DNA from: Thermosynechococcaceae cyanobacterium YX3bin19
GTDB lineage: Bacteria; Cyanobacteriota; Cyanobacteriia; Thermosynechococcales; Thermosynechococcaceae
Reading direction: 5' to 3'
DNA: 44,944 nucleotides
NCBI GenBank assembly: GCA_030447595.1
Contig: JAUJON010000010.1
Span: 1 to 44,944, forward strand
Shown here: one piece after another, positions 1-9,405 of the stretch
Numbering within the stretch: position 1 is the first letter of the stretch
How the letters are laid out: each line of letters begins with the position of its first letter
The notes under the pieces: model-generated
Told to the model about the DNA's origin: nothing
The model's database searches: none
What the model saw: only the letters and a program-made list of their open reading frames with translations
Program-made: the position numbers and the translations under genes

Positions 1-1
1 C

Positions 2-127
2 GCTCAATTGAATCTCGAAAACCTGTTTAATGTGGACTATTTCTCATCAGCAAGCTTTGGTTCTCGATTGGGAGTGAATCCCGGTGCGCCCTTAAGGGTC
101 TTAGGAACGCTTTCAGTAGAGTTTTAG
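2..127 (+). CDS. TonB-dependent receptor, C-terminal end (partial)
   Basis: The first 42 codons visible are the last strand(s) of an outer-membrane beta-barrel: the segment contains NLFNVDYF, then NPGAPLRVLG, and ends SVEF followed by TAG. The NLF(N/D) block, the GAP(R/L) turn and a terminal phenylalanine are characteristic of TonB-dependent siderophore receptors, where the C-terminal F is the outer-membrane insertion signal. The 5' part lies outside the window. The stop is 12 bases before the PepSY membrane protein at 140, so the two are probably co-transcribed in a ferric-siderophore uptake operon. The substrate cannot be told from this tail. Confidence 0.75.
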   Translation, partial: AQLNLENLFNVDYFSSASFGSRLGVNPGAPLRVLGTLSVEF

Positions 128-139
128 TTCTTTTCAACC

Positions 140-1273
140 ATGCTCAAGAGAAAACTTCGCCAACCTGCCTTAATCTTGCATCGCTATGCGGGCATCGTAG
201 CCGGCATCCTCCTGGCTATCATCGGCTTAACTGGAAGCTCACTGGTCTTTTCAGAAGAACTCGACCACTTTTTGCATCCCCAACTACTTCAGGTTGTCCC
301 TCAAGAGAAGCGGCTACCCCTGGAAACAGTGCTGGATACTGTGCGAGAGGCCCGTCCAGATCTGAAGGTTCACCGCGTCATCGTTCCCCGTGAGCTGGAT
401 GGGGTTTACACGGTGATGATGGAGGCAGCGAGTGAGGAGTACACCAACGTCTACGTTAACCCCTACAGTGGCACTATTCTCGGCTCACGTCCATTCGAAC
501 AAACACTCGCAGGATTCCTGATCGAGCTACACGTGAACCTGTTTGCTGGTAGTTATGGCGCGAAAGTTGTGGGGATCTCTGGTCTGCTGATGCTACTGCT
601 ATGCCTGACTGGAATAATTCTCTGGCCAGGGTGGAAACGGATAGCTCCAGGCTTCAAAGTTAGATGGAAAGCACCTAGCCGGTTGGTAAACTACGATGTC
701 CACAAAGTTGTAGGCATCTTATCCCTGATATTTCTTGCCATCCTTGCTTTCACAGGGTCAGCGATGACTTTTTACGAAACGCTTGATCCAGCCGTCAACT
801 GGATCACACGTGCACCGTCGCCACCCGATCCACCCACCTCGCAGCTTGTTGCTGGTGCAACACCAATGACCATTGATGAGGTCTTACGCAACGCTGATGC
901 TGCCCTTCCAGGAGCAGAAACAACCAAGATTTTTCCGGCAAAAACTCCCGAAGCAGCGGTTAATGTTTGGAAAAAACTCCCTCAGGATGCTCACCCCTAC
1001 GGTGGCAGTTACGTCTATCTTGACCAGTACACTGGGGTAGTTTTGCGGGCTGAGAATACGTTCAAAGCACCACTAAATACTTGGATTTGGAATCAAATTT
1101 ACCTCTTCCACGTTGGTACTTTTGGTGGGCTAGTCACGCGAGTCCTCTATATGATTGCCGGCCTGACACCCATCGCTTTATCTGTGACCGGGTACGTGTT
1201 ATGGCGGCACCGCCAGTGGGATCAAGCCCGCCGTCGGGAAAGCGTTCGGCAGGCTCAACGGGTGCAATTGTGA
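140..1273 (+). CDS. PepSY-associated TM helix protein (iron/siderophore uptake)
   Basis: A 377-residue inner-membrane protein of the PepSY_TM (PiuB-like) family. Hydrophobic helices lie near residues 15-36, 140-165, 190-215 and 325-355, with periplasmic PepSY-like segments between. Histidines sit at helix ends in the family pattern (LHRYAGIVAG, IELHVNLFAG, YDVHKVVGILS, LFHVGTFGG), as expected for haem- or iron-linked reductases. Relatives are often next to TonB-dependent receptors, as here, and are thought to take part in ferric-siderophore reduction or uptake; this is inferred from context. The ATG at 140 follows the receptor stop by 12 bases. Iron (Fur) regulation is likely for the operon, but its promoter lies outside the window. 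Confidence 0.85.
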   Translation: MLKRKLRQPALILHRYAGIVAGILLAIIGLTGSSLVFSEELDHFLHPQLLQVVPQEKRLPLETVLDTVREARPDLKVHRVIVPRELDGVYTVMMEAASEEYTNVYVNPYSGTILGSRPFEQTLAGFLIELHVNLFAGSYGAKVVGISGLLMLLLCLTGIILWPGWKRIAPGFKVRWKAPSRLVNYDVHKVVGILSLIFLAILAFTGSAMTFYETLDPAVNWITRAPSPPDPPTSQLVAGATPMTIDEVLRNADAALPGAETTKIFPAKTPEAAVNVWKKLPQDAHPYGGSYVYLDQYTGVVLRAENTFKAPLNTWIWNQIYLFHVGTFGGLVTRVLYMIAGLTPIALSVTGYVLWRHRQWDQARRRESVRQAQRVQL

Positions 1274-1339
1274 AAGCTAAAGCAGCGTTGAGTCTCTCCC
1301 ATCTTGACAATTGCGGGACTCATCCAAGAGGAGTAGGGA

Positions 1340-2248
1340 CTAACTCTGCCGGAGCGGCAAAAGCTTCTCAGCCGTTTTCAAGGCAGCTTGTTTTTCTTTA
1401 GCTAACTCTAACAGACGCCGAACTCGTTCTTCGGTTGAGGGATGGGTCCGAAAAAGGGATTGCAGACCTTGAGTGGACAACGGGTTGACAATCAGTAGTG
1501 GAGACATGGCTGGGTTACCGTTCATGGGAATTTGGTGGCCCATCGCCTCAAGCTTCTCTAAAGCACTGGCAAGGGCAGCCGGATTACCAGTAATCTCAGC
1601 CGAGCCCAGATCAGCAGAAAACTCGCGAGTACGGGAAATAGCAAATTGGATTAGCGCCGCCGCGATCGGAGCCAGCACAATCAGGAACAGTACACCAAAT
1701 GGATTTGCCCCCTGACGCCTATCGCGCGTAACAGGGCCGTAAAGCGCTCCAAAGGTAAGGATTCGTCCGATAAAAGTGATAGCCCCGGCAACAGTCCCAG
1801 CAACCGCCTGTATTAAGGTGTCGCGATTACGAATATGAGTCAGCTCATGGGCAATGACCCCCTCCAATTCCTCACGGGAAAGTGACTCTAGAATTCCTTC
1901 AGTCACGGCCACTGTTGCGTGGTCAGGATCACGACCTGTAGCAAAAGCATTGGGAGACTTGGTAGGAGCCACGAACAGTTTTGGCATGGGAATCCCTGCG
2001 CGATCGCTTAAAGAAGCAACTATGTCGTAGAGTTCTGGAGCTTCATGCCGCTCTATGGGCCGAGCCCGAAACGAAGCAAGAGCCGCTTGGTCAGAAGAAT
2101 ACCAGGAACCAAAACTTGTGAAGGCAGCTAGGGCTAAACCGATGTAAAGTCCTGACTCGTCGCCTATGAGGTAGTAGCCTCCCAGAACTAGAAGACCACT
2201 AAGTAATCCCAACAAAGCTGCTGTCTTGATCTGATTAATGCCACCCAT
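1340..2248 (-). CDS. htpX: M48 family zinc metalloprotease HtpX
   Basis: A 302-residue membrane metalloprotease that degrades misfolded membrane proteins. Two N-terminal transmembrane helices (about residues 9-28 and 32-48) are followed by the catalytic domain with the zinc motif HELTH at 134-138. The third ligand is the Glu in SRTREFSADLGS (about 209). Two further hydrophobic stretches (150-172, 184-203) flank it. Length matches cyanobacterial HtpX (about 290-300). It is convergent with the PepSY gene (66-base gap) and points away from the phosphate permease behind it. No heat-shock element was recognised upstream. Confidence 0.93.
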   Translation of the reverse strand: MGGINQIKTAALLGLLSGLLVLGGYYLIGDESGLYIGLALAAFTSFGSWYSSDQAALASFRARPIERHEAPELYDIVASLSDRAGIPMPKLFVAPTKSPNAFATGRDPDHATVAVTEGILESLSREELEGVIAHELTHIRNRDTLIQAVAGTVAGAITFIGRILTFGALYGPVTRDRRQGANPFGVLFLIVLAPIAAALIQFAISRTREFSADLGSAEITGNPAALASALEKLEAMGHQIPMNGNPAMSPLLIVNPLSTQGLQSLFRTHPSTEERVRRLLELAKEKQAALKTAEKLLPLRQS

Positions 2249-2475
2249 AACTTTTATGCACAGTTGAAGATTTGTTTCAATTTATCTTCAGCGTCTCAGA
2301 TTACTCAGTGCTGTAGTCTCTATCCAATGGGTGAAAATGAGTGGCTTCGATCCTGTGAAGACTTATGGCACTTCACTCAGTATCTCTATAGCCTCCCTAT
2401 CGGTTTTCAGGCTATACAACATCAAAAACCATCAGCTCTCGCAGGCTCATATCAGGTCAAAGATAATTGCTGCTG

Positions 2476-3735
2476 CTATGGCAACAGACGAGCGATGGGG
2501 GATGACCAAGCTCTAGCTAACGCGAACATCCCCGCACTCAAGATGATGGCGATCGGAATTGTGACCAGCCAAGCCAGGCTAATATTCCGCACCACGCCAA
2601 GCTGAATTGACTTTAAGCCCTGCACTAGACCAATACCCACGACTCCACCCACTAAGGCATGGGTTGTAGACGCGGGAAGGCCTAGGCGCGAGGCGAGTAA
2701 AATCGTGGTTGCGGCGGCCAGTTCGGCACAAAAACCACTGCTCGGCTGCAGGGAAATGATGTTTTCGCCCACCGTGGCAATCACCCGCTTGCCCCAAACA
2801 GCTAACCCGCTGACAATGCCAGCTCCCCCCAGCACTAATACCCAGAGCGGAACTTCAAAGCCCTGAAGGGGTACTGAGCCGGTGTGGTGGATGTAGGCGA
2901 TCGCTGCTAGGGGGGCCACAGCATTCCCCACATCGTTAGAGCCGTGGGCAAAGGCAACAAAACAAGCGCTCAGTACCTGGAACTGAGCGAGCTGCCGCTC
3001 CACCTGTTGCCTTGCGGTTCCGGTAGACCGCCTCAATCGCTGCCAGCTTACTACGGTCAGCCCCACGGCAGCGGCTCCTCCACTAGCGATCGCCAGGTCA
3101 TGCGCTGGTAAGGCGATGCCATGCTGCTCTAGGAACGCTTGCAGGGGAAGGCTCAATGTGGGTAAAACAATCACGCCAAACACACCAAACAAAGCGGTAC
3201 TGAGCCAGGGAATCCACTCTTCTAGTTGCCCGACCGGATCAGGCTGGTCGAGAATCCAATGCTTGATCAAGCTGTAAAGCAGCGCGGCAACGCTACCGCT
3301 TATCAGGGGAGTGAGAATCCAGGTGAGGGAGATCACACCAATAGCTGACCAGTCTACTGCCTGCAACCCTGCTGACACCCAGCTAAAGCCGGCGATCGCC
3401 CCCACGGCTGCATGGGAGGAAGCTACAGGCCAACCCCGCCAAGTGGCGATTTGCAGCCATAATCCACAGGTAAGCAGCACGGATACCATACCCGTGAGAA
3501 ATACTTCTGGGGCAAAGATAGCTGGATTCACCACTTTCGTGGCTAGAGTTTCCGAAACTTCTCGCCCGAACAGAACAGCGCCGGTAAACTCCAGCACCCC
3601 GGCGATTAAGAGCGCCTGCCGCAGGGTTACCGCCTTGGAGCCCACAGAGGTGCCCATGGCATTGGCGACATCGTTTGCTCCCAAATTCCAGGCTAAGTAA
3701 AACGCCAGGAAGCCCACCAGGATTAGAAACAGCAT
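2476..3735 (-). CDS. Inorganic phosphate transporter, PiT family
   Basis: A 419-residue polytopic protein. The signature GANDVANAMGTSVGSKA occurs near residue 19, and the inverted second repeat carries AFAHGSNDVGNAVAPLAA (about 260-277). The paired GANDVANA/GSNDVGNA signatures define the PiT (PF01384) sodium- or proton-coupled phosphate permeases. ASTTHALVGG in the C-terminal repeat also fits. The start at 3735 gives the usual short N-terminus before the first helix. It is divergent from the DnaJ-domain gene (about 107-base intergenic). A sulfate role, known for some PiT relatives, cannot be excluded. Confidence 0.9.
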   Translation of the reverse strand: MLFLILVGFLAFYLAWNLGANDVANAMGTSVGSKAVTLRQALLIAGVLEFTGAVLFGREVSETLATKVVNPAIFAPEVFLTGMVSVLLTCGLWLQIATWRGWPVASSHAAVGAIAGFSWVSAGLQAVDWSAIGVISLTWILTPLISGSVAALLYSLIKHWILDQPDPVGQLEEWIPWLSTALFGVFGVIVLPTLSLPLQAFLEQHGIALPAHDLAIASGGAAAVGLTVVSWQRLRRSTGTARQQVERQLAQFQVLSACFVAFAHGSNDVGNAVAPLAAIAYIHHTGSVPLQGFEVPLWVLVLGGAGIVSGLAVWGKRVIATVGENIISLQPSSGFCAELAAATTILLASRLGLPASTTHALVGGVVGIGLVQGLKSIQLGVVRNISLAWLVTIPIAIILSAGMFALARAWSSPIARLLP

Positions 3736-3842
3736 TGGGATAATGAATAGGACTGTTGTCTACTTTAAAAAGCTGGAACCGCTACCCTCAAACCAGAGTA
3801 GGACCTTGGCAAACTAGGTCTGCCCAGGGATACCATAGCCTT

Positions 3843-4532
3843 ATGGCACCGAATCACTATGACACACTCAGAGTTCATCCAGAGGCAAGCCAGGCCGAGA
3901 TCAAGCAAGCCTACCGTCGTCTGGTCAAATTATTTCACCCTGACAGCAACTCTGGGGATAGTGATCATGAGCAGATTGCTCAAATTAATGCGGCCTACGA
4001 AATCCTCGGCGACCCTCAGCACCGGCAATTTTACGACTGGCAGTTACGCGCACCCTGCCCAACAAGAAGTCGCCACCAGCGAACGGCAGCTGTTCAAAAG
4101 CAGCACCGGGTCCAGCACCCTACAGGACAGCACATCGATGAGCATTTTCAGCTGTGGCTTAAACAGGTTTACAGTCCAGTTAACCAGCTTCTCAGATCAA
4201 TTTTAGAATCCCTGCAAGAGCAACTGGATGAGCTGGCGGCGGATCCCTTTGATGATGAACTGATGGAGGAGTTTCAGGATTACCTTGAAGGGTGCCGCCA
4301 GCGTCTCAGTCAAGCTCAACAGTCGTTTTGCACCCTTCCCAATCCTGCTAATGTCGCCGGTGTGGCAGCCCATCTCTACTACTGCCTGAATCAAGTCGGG
4401 GACGGCCTGGAGGAGCTAGAATTTTTCACGTTCAACTATGACGATCACTACATACATACTGGGCAGGAATTGTTTCGCATTGCTACAGGTCTACGCTGGG
4501 AAGCTGAACGTGCGATTAAAAATATTACTTAA
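3843..4532 (+). CDS. DnaJ-domain protein
   Basis: 229 residues from the ATG at 3843 ([16 protein letters not shown]). The N-terminal J-domain occupies about residues 4-70, with the HPD motif needed to stimulate DnaK ATPase at 32-34 and the closing [19 protein letters not shown] helix. There is no Gly/Phe region or CxxCxGxG zinc finger, so it is a type III J-protein. The rest (about 75-229) is acidic and helical without a recognised domain, probably giving client or location specificity. An in-frame upstream start at 3756 is possible but would add 29 residues unlike other J-proteins, so 3843 is preferred. Confidence 0.88.
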   Translation: MAPNHYDTLRVHPEASQAEIKQAYRRLVKLFHPDSNSGDSDHEQIAQINAAYEILGDPQHRQFYDWQLRAPCPTRSRHQRTAAVQKQHRVQHPTGQHIDEHFQLWLKQVYSPVNQLLRSILESLQEQLDELAADPFDDELMEEFQDYLEGCRQRLSQAQQSFCTLPNPANVAGVAAHLYYCLNQVGDGLEELEFFTFNYDDHYIHTGQELFRIATGLRWEAERAIKNIT

Positions 4533-4619
4533 AAGTCAACTGAATAGGGGACGATGCGCCAGCGAATAGGTTAATCTATACAGTCTGTTTGCCTCTAAAT
4601 TCGGTATTAAACCTTACCT

Positions 4620-6008
4620 ATGCTGCCTTTGCTGCCTGTTTTTTTGGCCCAGACCAGTCCTGCCGCCCCCGCCCCGCCCCAAGAGGTGCTTCAACCCCAA
4701 GAGGTACGCGCTTTACCTGGCCGTCTCAATTCAACCCTGGTATTCAACAGCAATAGCCCTGAAGTGGTGCAAACCGAAGGGATTTTGCTCTCCACGTTTT
4801 CACCGGCAGGTAAGCAATTTCCCGGCGCTCACCTCAATAAACTCCTACAGGGGCGGTTTGATCTGTTTGCCCACCATATCGCTAAAGCAAAGCCCCCAGA
4901 AGATCTTAGAACCCTCTACTTGGGGATTATCCTGCATAATCCTGGAAAAAAACCCGTAACAGTCAACGTGCTCCAGGCAGCCAGTTATCTGAGTCAGCCG
5001 GATGCCCCATTTATTGAGCTGCCAGCCTACACAGAAAATCCGAACGGCAGTGTTTATGCTGGGCCCGGCGATCGCGTGACGAATGACTTGCTGCGGAATC
5101 AGCGGCAGTCTGGCTGGCCTGCTCAACTGGTGATCCCGCCTGGAGCGAGCCGGATGCTGATGAATCTACCCATTCCAGTGCGGACACTGGAGCCACCGAT
5201 TAATGGTCGCTCTACCCTGATTCGAGTCCGAACGAGTGGCCCCGTCTATGCCGCCAGCCTCGCCAAGTTTGCCCCCTCCACGGCAGCGGGTGAACGTGCC
5301 CCTACCTTAGAAGAATGGAGACCTTGGTGCGCAATGGCAATTTAGCAGGCCCAAGAGATCAGGTGCCGACTCCCCCAGCGCGAACGGCAAGGTTGTCTAT
5401 GGTCGGGTTGCCGGGGTGGCTCAGGGAACCGAATGGCAAGCACAGGTAGCAGACACCAACAATCCTTTCAATCTCACTGTTCCCCAGCCAGGGCAAGCGT
5501 TTTCCTACCTTTTGAGTACCGTCAGAGCTGGTACCTTTGGCACCAGGCAAGTGCAAAGCGCCCCAATTCTAGCCCGCTACCCCGACACTGCTTATGAAGC
5601 CCACGGCAACTATGGAATCACCTACAATCTCAGCCTGCCCCTTTATAACGCTTCCGAGCGGACACAAACGGTAGCTTTATCGCTGCAAACGGCTCTGAAA
5701 GGCGATCAGCCGGATTCCGGCTTGCGCTTTTTGCAGCCCCCGGCTTCTCAGGTGTTTTTTCGGGGAACAGTGCGGGTTCTGTACCAAGGACGATCAAGGT
5801 TCGCCTCGCACTCGTTATCTACACTTAGTGCAGCGGCGGGGCCAGCAGGGAGAACCACTTGTCTCGCTGACCTTACCTCCTGGCGATCGCCGCTTGGTCC
5901 AGGTTGAGTTCTCTATCCACCGGATTCGACCCCCCTCAGGTCTTAACGATTCGAACTTTAGGCCCGTCGGCTCCAGCTCCCCTCCCACCTAAACGCCCCA
6001 GCAGCTGA
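4620..6008 (+). pseudogene. DUF3370 protein, frameshifted in at least four places
   Basis: A cyanobacteria-specific DUF3370 protein, normally about 450 residues, of unknown role and probably exported or periplasmic. The first piece (4620-5345) carries QEVRALPGRLNSTLVFNSNS and the conserved core. A base is missing near 5319 (EEWETLVRNGNLAGP is restored in the next frame). The frame shifts again near 5385, giving GRVAGVAQGTEWQ. It shifts near 5787 (RTRYLHLVQRRGQQGEPLVS) and near 5912, where the family ending YPPDSTPPQVLTIRTL is recovered before TGA at 6006. No in-frame stop occurs inside the repaired reading, so sequencing indels are more likely than old decay. Confidence 0.75.
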
Positions 6009-6431
6009 GCAGCTCCAACCTCAATAGTGCGTCAATCTAAATCAAAGGGGTGACTAAGTCTATCCAGTTGTCTTGCGATTCACCGCTGATAGTGCTCCAG
6101 TATCATAGTTGATGCCTTACTGCCACCTCAGCATCTGCGGTAAGTTTACTTTGTTTGTACTGACTATGTTTAAACATGCTGAGTTGAGTACACTCAGCAT
6201 AGAGAACCCTGATACAACCCTCAAGGTAATGCTATTCAACTAGTTAGCCTGTTTTGGCAACTACCCTCTCTTGATTTGAGCAATAATTGTTGTTTTAGTC
6301 TCCTTGAATTGCCAGATAAGCCCTTAAGCTCCCCTTGGCAAGCCGCATCAGTGGCTCTACAACCACCGAGCTAAGTTCTCCGGCCCAGGAGCATCAACAC
6401 TTAGTAGGTCTACCCCCTAGCTCTAAAACTT
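6009..6431. other. Intergenic region with palindromic cluster
   Basis: 423 bases without a supportable gene in either strand. It holds the palindrome/hairpin cluster listed separately at 6166-6200. The last 60 bases before the ATG at 6432 probably contain the promoter of the next gene, but no clear -35/-10 pair was found. Confidence 0.5.
6166..6200. repeat. 12-bp palindrome overlapping a 9-bp stem inverted repeat
   Basis: ATGTTTAAACAT at 6166-6177 is a perfect 12-base palindrome. It shares its last bases with ATGCTGAGT (6176-6184), which pairs perfectly with ACTCAGCAT (6192-6200) around a 7-base loop. No T-tract follows, so a simple intrinsic terminator is unlikely. A dimeric regulator site or an RNA hairpin in the 5' leader of the gene at 6432 are alternatives. 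Confidence 0.5.
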
Positions 6432-7429
6432 ATGAGTTCCTTACCTGAACAATTTTCTAAGTCTTACAAACCCCTACATCAGGATCTAGGATTAGCAACT
6501 GATAAGGGTGGTATCTACTTATCTAAATCCGACTCTGACACACCAGATCAGCTCGCGAACAGTGATGATGGAGCGAACCGTTCCTTAGAAATATCCCCGA
6601 TGCTTCACCATCCACCCGCACGCCCTGATGCTACTGCTCCTACCAGCGCACTGCCTACTAGTGTCGAAGATGCGATCGCCCTACCCCCAGCCGATTCCCA
6701 CCCCAGTGAACCCAAGCAATACCGGGCGATTGGATTAGTTAAAGGACGGTATACACCGTCTGACACTCAACTCAATCGGGGGATGCTTCTGACCACGGAT
6801 GGCATTTCACTCGATGCAGTACTCTTAGGCCGAGTAATCAGCTTGGTTAAAAAGCACCTGGATCTAGAGCAAGAACACCTCTGGGTTGTCTATCCTCGAA
6901 CTCGTGACAACGAAACGGGCCTGCACTTGCAAATTTTAGGGGTTTGGGAACCTGAAGAACTAAGTAATAATAATGAGGGCCTAAATTCAGCTGGGCCGCA
7001 GCAGTCTCCAGCTTCACTCCAAGACGGGTACTTCTCTATTCGCGGGGAAGTTGTTTATCAGTCGCAAGACAGTCCTACATTATAGCCAGAATTCGTCAAT
7101 CCCCACGTAAAGGCTCAACTCAAGCCAAAACCTTTAAGTTAAAGCTAGAGGGTGCTTTGCCTGCTAGAGCAGTTGGCTACTTCTGGGATCTGGATGTGCA
7201 ACGGCAGGGGAATAATCTGGTCATCTATCGCGCCAGCTCTGTAGGGATTCTTCCGCCCAAGAAAGCCAAACGGACCCAAGCTAGAGATCAGCAGCCGACG
7301 GCCAAGCAAAGTAATTTTACAAAGCCGGTTCGGCTAAGAGGCACTAATCCGTCACCCCCCGAGCCAAAGAGCCCGAGCCGCTGCGTTGAGAAGCCAATCA
7401 AAAATAGCTCTCGAAGAGCAAATACCTGA
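6432..7429 (+). pseudogene. Conserved cyanobacterial protein of unknown function, one frameshift
   Basis: I do not assign a function. The reading runs from 6432 with a low-complexity, Pro/Ser-rich N-terminus (residues 1-95). A compact domain follows: YRAIGLVKGRYTPSD, GRVISLVKKHLDLEQEHLWVVYPRT and GYFSIRGEVVYQSQ. The frame is lost near 7065-7075, where TAG at 7083 ends the first frame. The next frame continues the same protein (ARIRQSPRK, FKLKLEGALPARAVGYFWDLDVQRQGN) and then a basic tail to 7429. The domain has the look of a beta-rich nucleic-acid-binding fold (inference only). It sits about 100 bases upstream of guaB3. Confidence 0.65.
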
Positions 7430-7528
7430 GCCTGGTATTTGTGAGACAACTGAGGCTTGAGTACTTTACCTGGAGGGGCATCACATATTACTTTGACAGG
7501 ATAATTTTTCCTTTGTTAGGCTAGCTAA

Positions 7529-8713
7529 ATGGTTCTAGCGGGTAGAGGCGTGGAGATTCAAATTGGTCGTGGTAAAAAAGCTCGCAGAGCTTATGGGTTT
7601 GACGAAATTGCATTAGTTCCAGGGGGACGTACCCTGGACTCCCAGTTAACGAACACCCATTGGCAGATTGGCAACATTGATCGCGAAATTCCCATCATTG
7701 CCAGTGCAATGGACGGGGTCGTTGATGTCAAAATGGCGGTCTTGCTATCGCAGATGGGTGCTTTGGGGGTACTAAACTTAGAAGGTCTGCAGGCACGCTA
7801 TCCAGAACCTGGACCTGTATTGAAGCAGATCGCCACTGTGGGTTCAACAGAGTTTGTGCCACTGATGCAGCAACTTTATCAGGAGCCGATTCAACCCCAG
7901 TTAATCACACAGCGCATTCAAGACATCAAGGCTCAAGGTGGCATCGCGGCTGTAAGTGCAACACCTGCTGGGGCAGCACAGTACGGTCCAGTGGTTGCTC
8001 AAGCAGGTGCAGACCTATTCTTTGTGCAAGCGACCGTGGTATCACCGGCTCACCTCTCAGCGGGGCCGGTTGCGCCTTTAGATCTAGCCCAGTTTTGTCG
8101 AGAGATGCCGATTCCGGTGGTTCTGGGCAACTGTGTTACCTATGAGGTTGCGTTAAGCTTGATGAAAGCTGGGGCCGCCGCAGTTCTGGTTGGAATTGGA
8201 CCTGGGGCAGCTTGTACCTCTCGTGGGGTATTAGGGGTAGGGGTACCCCAAGCTACAGCGATCGCCGATTGTGCTGCAGCTCGAGAGGAATACTACCAGG
8301 AGACGGGAAACTACATCCCGGTGATTGCTGATGGGGGTCTGATCACTGGCGGGGACGTTTGTAAATGTCTCGCCTGTGGTGCCGATGCGGTGATGATGGG
8401 TTCCCCCTTTGCGAGAGCTCAAGAAGCCCCCGGGCTGGGATATCATTGGGGTATGGCTACCCCTAGCCCTGTATTACCTCGGGGAACCCGGATCCGGGTT
8501 GGGACCACAGGGACCTTAGAGCAAATTCTCCGAGGGCCTGCCCAGCTCGATGACGGAACCCACAACTTCTTGGGAGCCCTGCAAACCAGTATGGGTACCT
8601 TGGGTGCTAAGGATATTCGAGAGATGCAGCAAGTTGAAGTCATTATTGCACCTTCCCTATTGACAGAGGGTAAGGTTTACCAAAAGGCCCAGCAGCTAGG
8701 TATGGGTAAGTGA
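7529..8713 (+). CDS. guaB3: GuaB3 family IMP dehydrogenase-related protein
   Basis: A 394-residue TIM-barrel enzyme of the IMP dehydrogenase/GMP reductase superfamily, lacking the CBS domain pair of canonical GuaB. The catalytic-loop motif [17 protein letters not shown] contains the nucleophilic Cys229. [10 protein letters not shown] (58-67) and [25 protein letters not shown] match substrate- and phosphate-binding segments. The GuaB3 clade is shared by cyanobacteria and actinobacteria, and IMP dehydrogenase activity has been reported for a cyanobacterial member. It would act in guanine nucleotide synthesis in the cytoplasm. ATG at 7529 gives the family length. Thioredoxin is the next gene downstream. 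Confidence 0.9.
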   Translation: MVLAGRGVEIQIGRGKKARRAYGFDEIALVPGGRTLDSQLTNTHWQIGNIDREIPIIASAMDGVVDVKMAVLLSQMGALGVLNLEGLQARYPEPGPVLKQIATVGSTEFVPLMQQLYQEPIQPQLITQRIQDIKAQGGIAAVSATPAGAAQYGPVVAQAGADLFFVQATVVSPAHLSAGPVAPLDLAQFCREMPIPVVLGNCVTYEVALSLMKAGAAAVLVGIGPGAACTSRGVLGVGVPQATAIADCAAAREEYYQETGNYIPVIADGGLITGGDVCKCLACGADAVMMGSPFARAQEAPGLGYHWGMATPSPVLPRGTRIRVGTTGTLEQILRGPAQLDDGTHNFLGALQTSMGTLGAKDIREMQQVEVIIAPSLLTEGKVYQKAQQLGMGK

Positions 8714-8796
8714 GGCAGCGCCAACTCACTCTATTCAGAATCTTTTCCTAACTGAACTGCTGTCAATCCTAAGACAGTTGCGTACAATGAAAAAAG

Positions 8797-8814
8797 CGGA
8801 GACTAACGTTTCCG
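8797..8814. other. Hairpin with T-tract on the minus strand
   Basis: CGGAGAC/GTTTCCG (7-bp stem with one G-T pair, loop TAAC). On the minus strand it is followed by GCTTTTTT, the form of an intrinsic terminator, although no minus-strand gene was found close by. On the plus strand it lies 84 bases after guaB3 and could also end that transcript weakly. Confidence 0.45.
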
Positions 8815-8995
8815 TTCACTCCTCACACCACACTCCGCCTAGACTGTTGTTTGGGCGGCTTCCTCATTTTAAGGAAACTTTACGATCTGAACTTCCTTCA
8901 GATTGTGGTTGACTACATCCCTCCCTAGATCTAGAGAGGGATTCAACTGACTATGATAAAATTCATTGGAACAGTATTGGAAAAGGTTTTCAGGC

Positions 8996-9319
8996 ATGTC
9001 ATCAGCCGCACAAGTTACAGACTCAACCTTTAAGCAAGAAGTACTAGAGAGTGATGTTCCTGTTTTAGTTGATTTTTGGGCTCCTTGGTGCGGTCCCTGC
9101 CGGATGGTCGCTCCTGTCGTTGACGAGGTTGCTCAGCAGTACAACGGGCAGGTTAAGGTTGTCAAAATTAATACAGATGAAAACCCTAGCATTGCCAGCC
9201 AGTACGGTATTCGTAGTATCCCAACCCTGATGATCTTTAAGGGTGGCCAGCGGGTTGACATGGTTGTCGGTGCTGTTCCTAAAACAACGCTGGCAAATAC
9301 CTTGGAAAAGTATTTATAG
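8996..9319 (+). CDS. trxA: Thioredoxin
   Basis: A 107-residue m-type thioredoxin. The active site WCGPC is at residues 31-35 within [20 protein letters not shown], the cis-proline segment is [11 protein letters not shown], and the length equals the usual cyanobacterial TrxA. It reduces target disulfides with electrons from ferredoxin- or NADPH-thioredoxin reductase. The start at 8996 is chosen because it gives the family N-terminus ([12 protein letters not shown]) and is preceded by AAAGG at suitable spacing; an upstream in-frame start at 8966 would add ten atypical residues. A long 280-base leader separates it from guaB3. Confidence 0.96.
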   Translation: MSSAAQVTDSTFKQEVLESDVPVLVDFWAPWCGPCRMVAPVVDEVAQQYNGQVKVVKINTDENPSIASQYGIRSIPTLMIFKGGQRVDMVVGAVPKTTLANTLEKYL

Positions 9320-9405
9320 GTTCTACTCTCGTTCACGAGTTGTCTCTTGACTGAGCCTTTACTTTTCTTTGTACAGAGCATGACTCCTGTTGGAATTTCA
9401 GTAAA

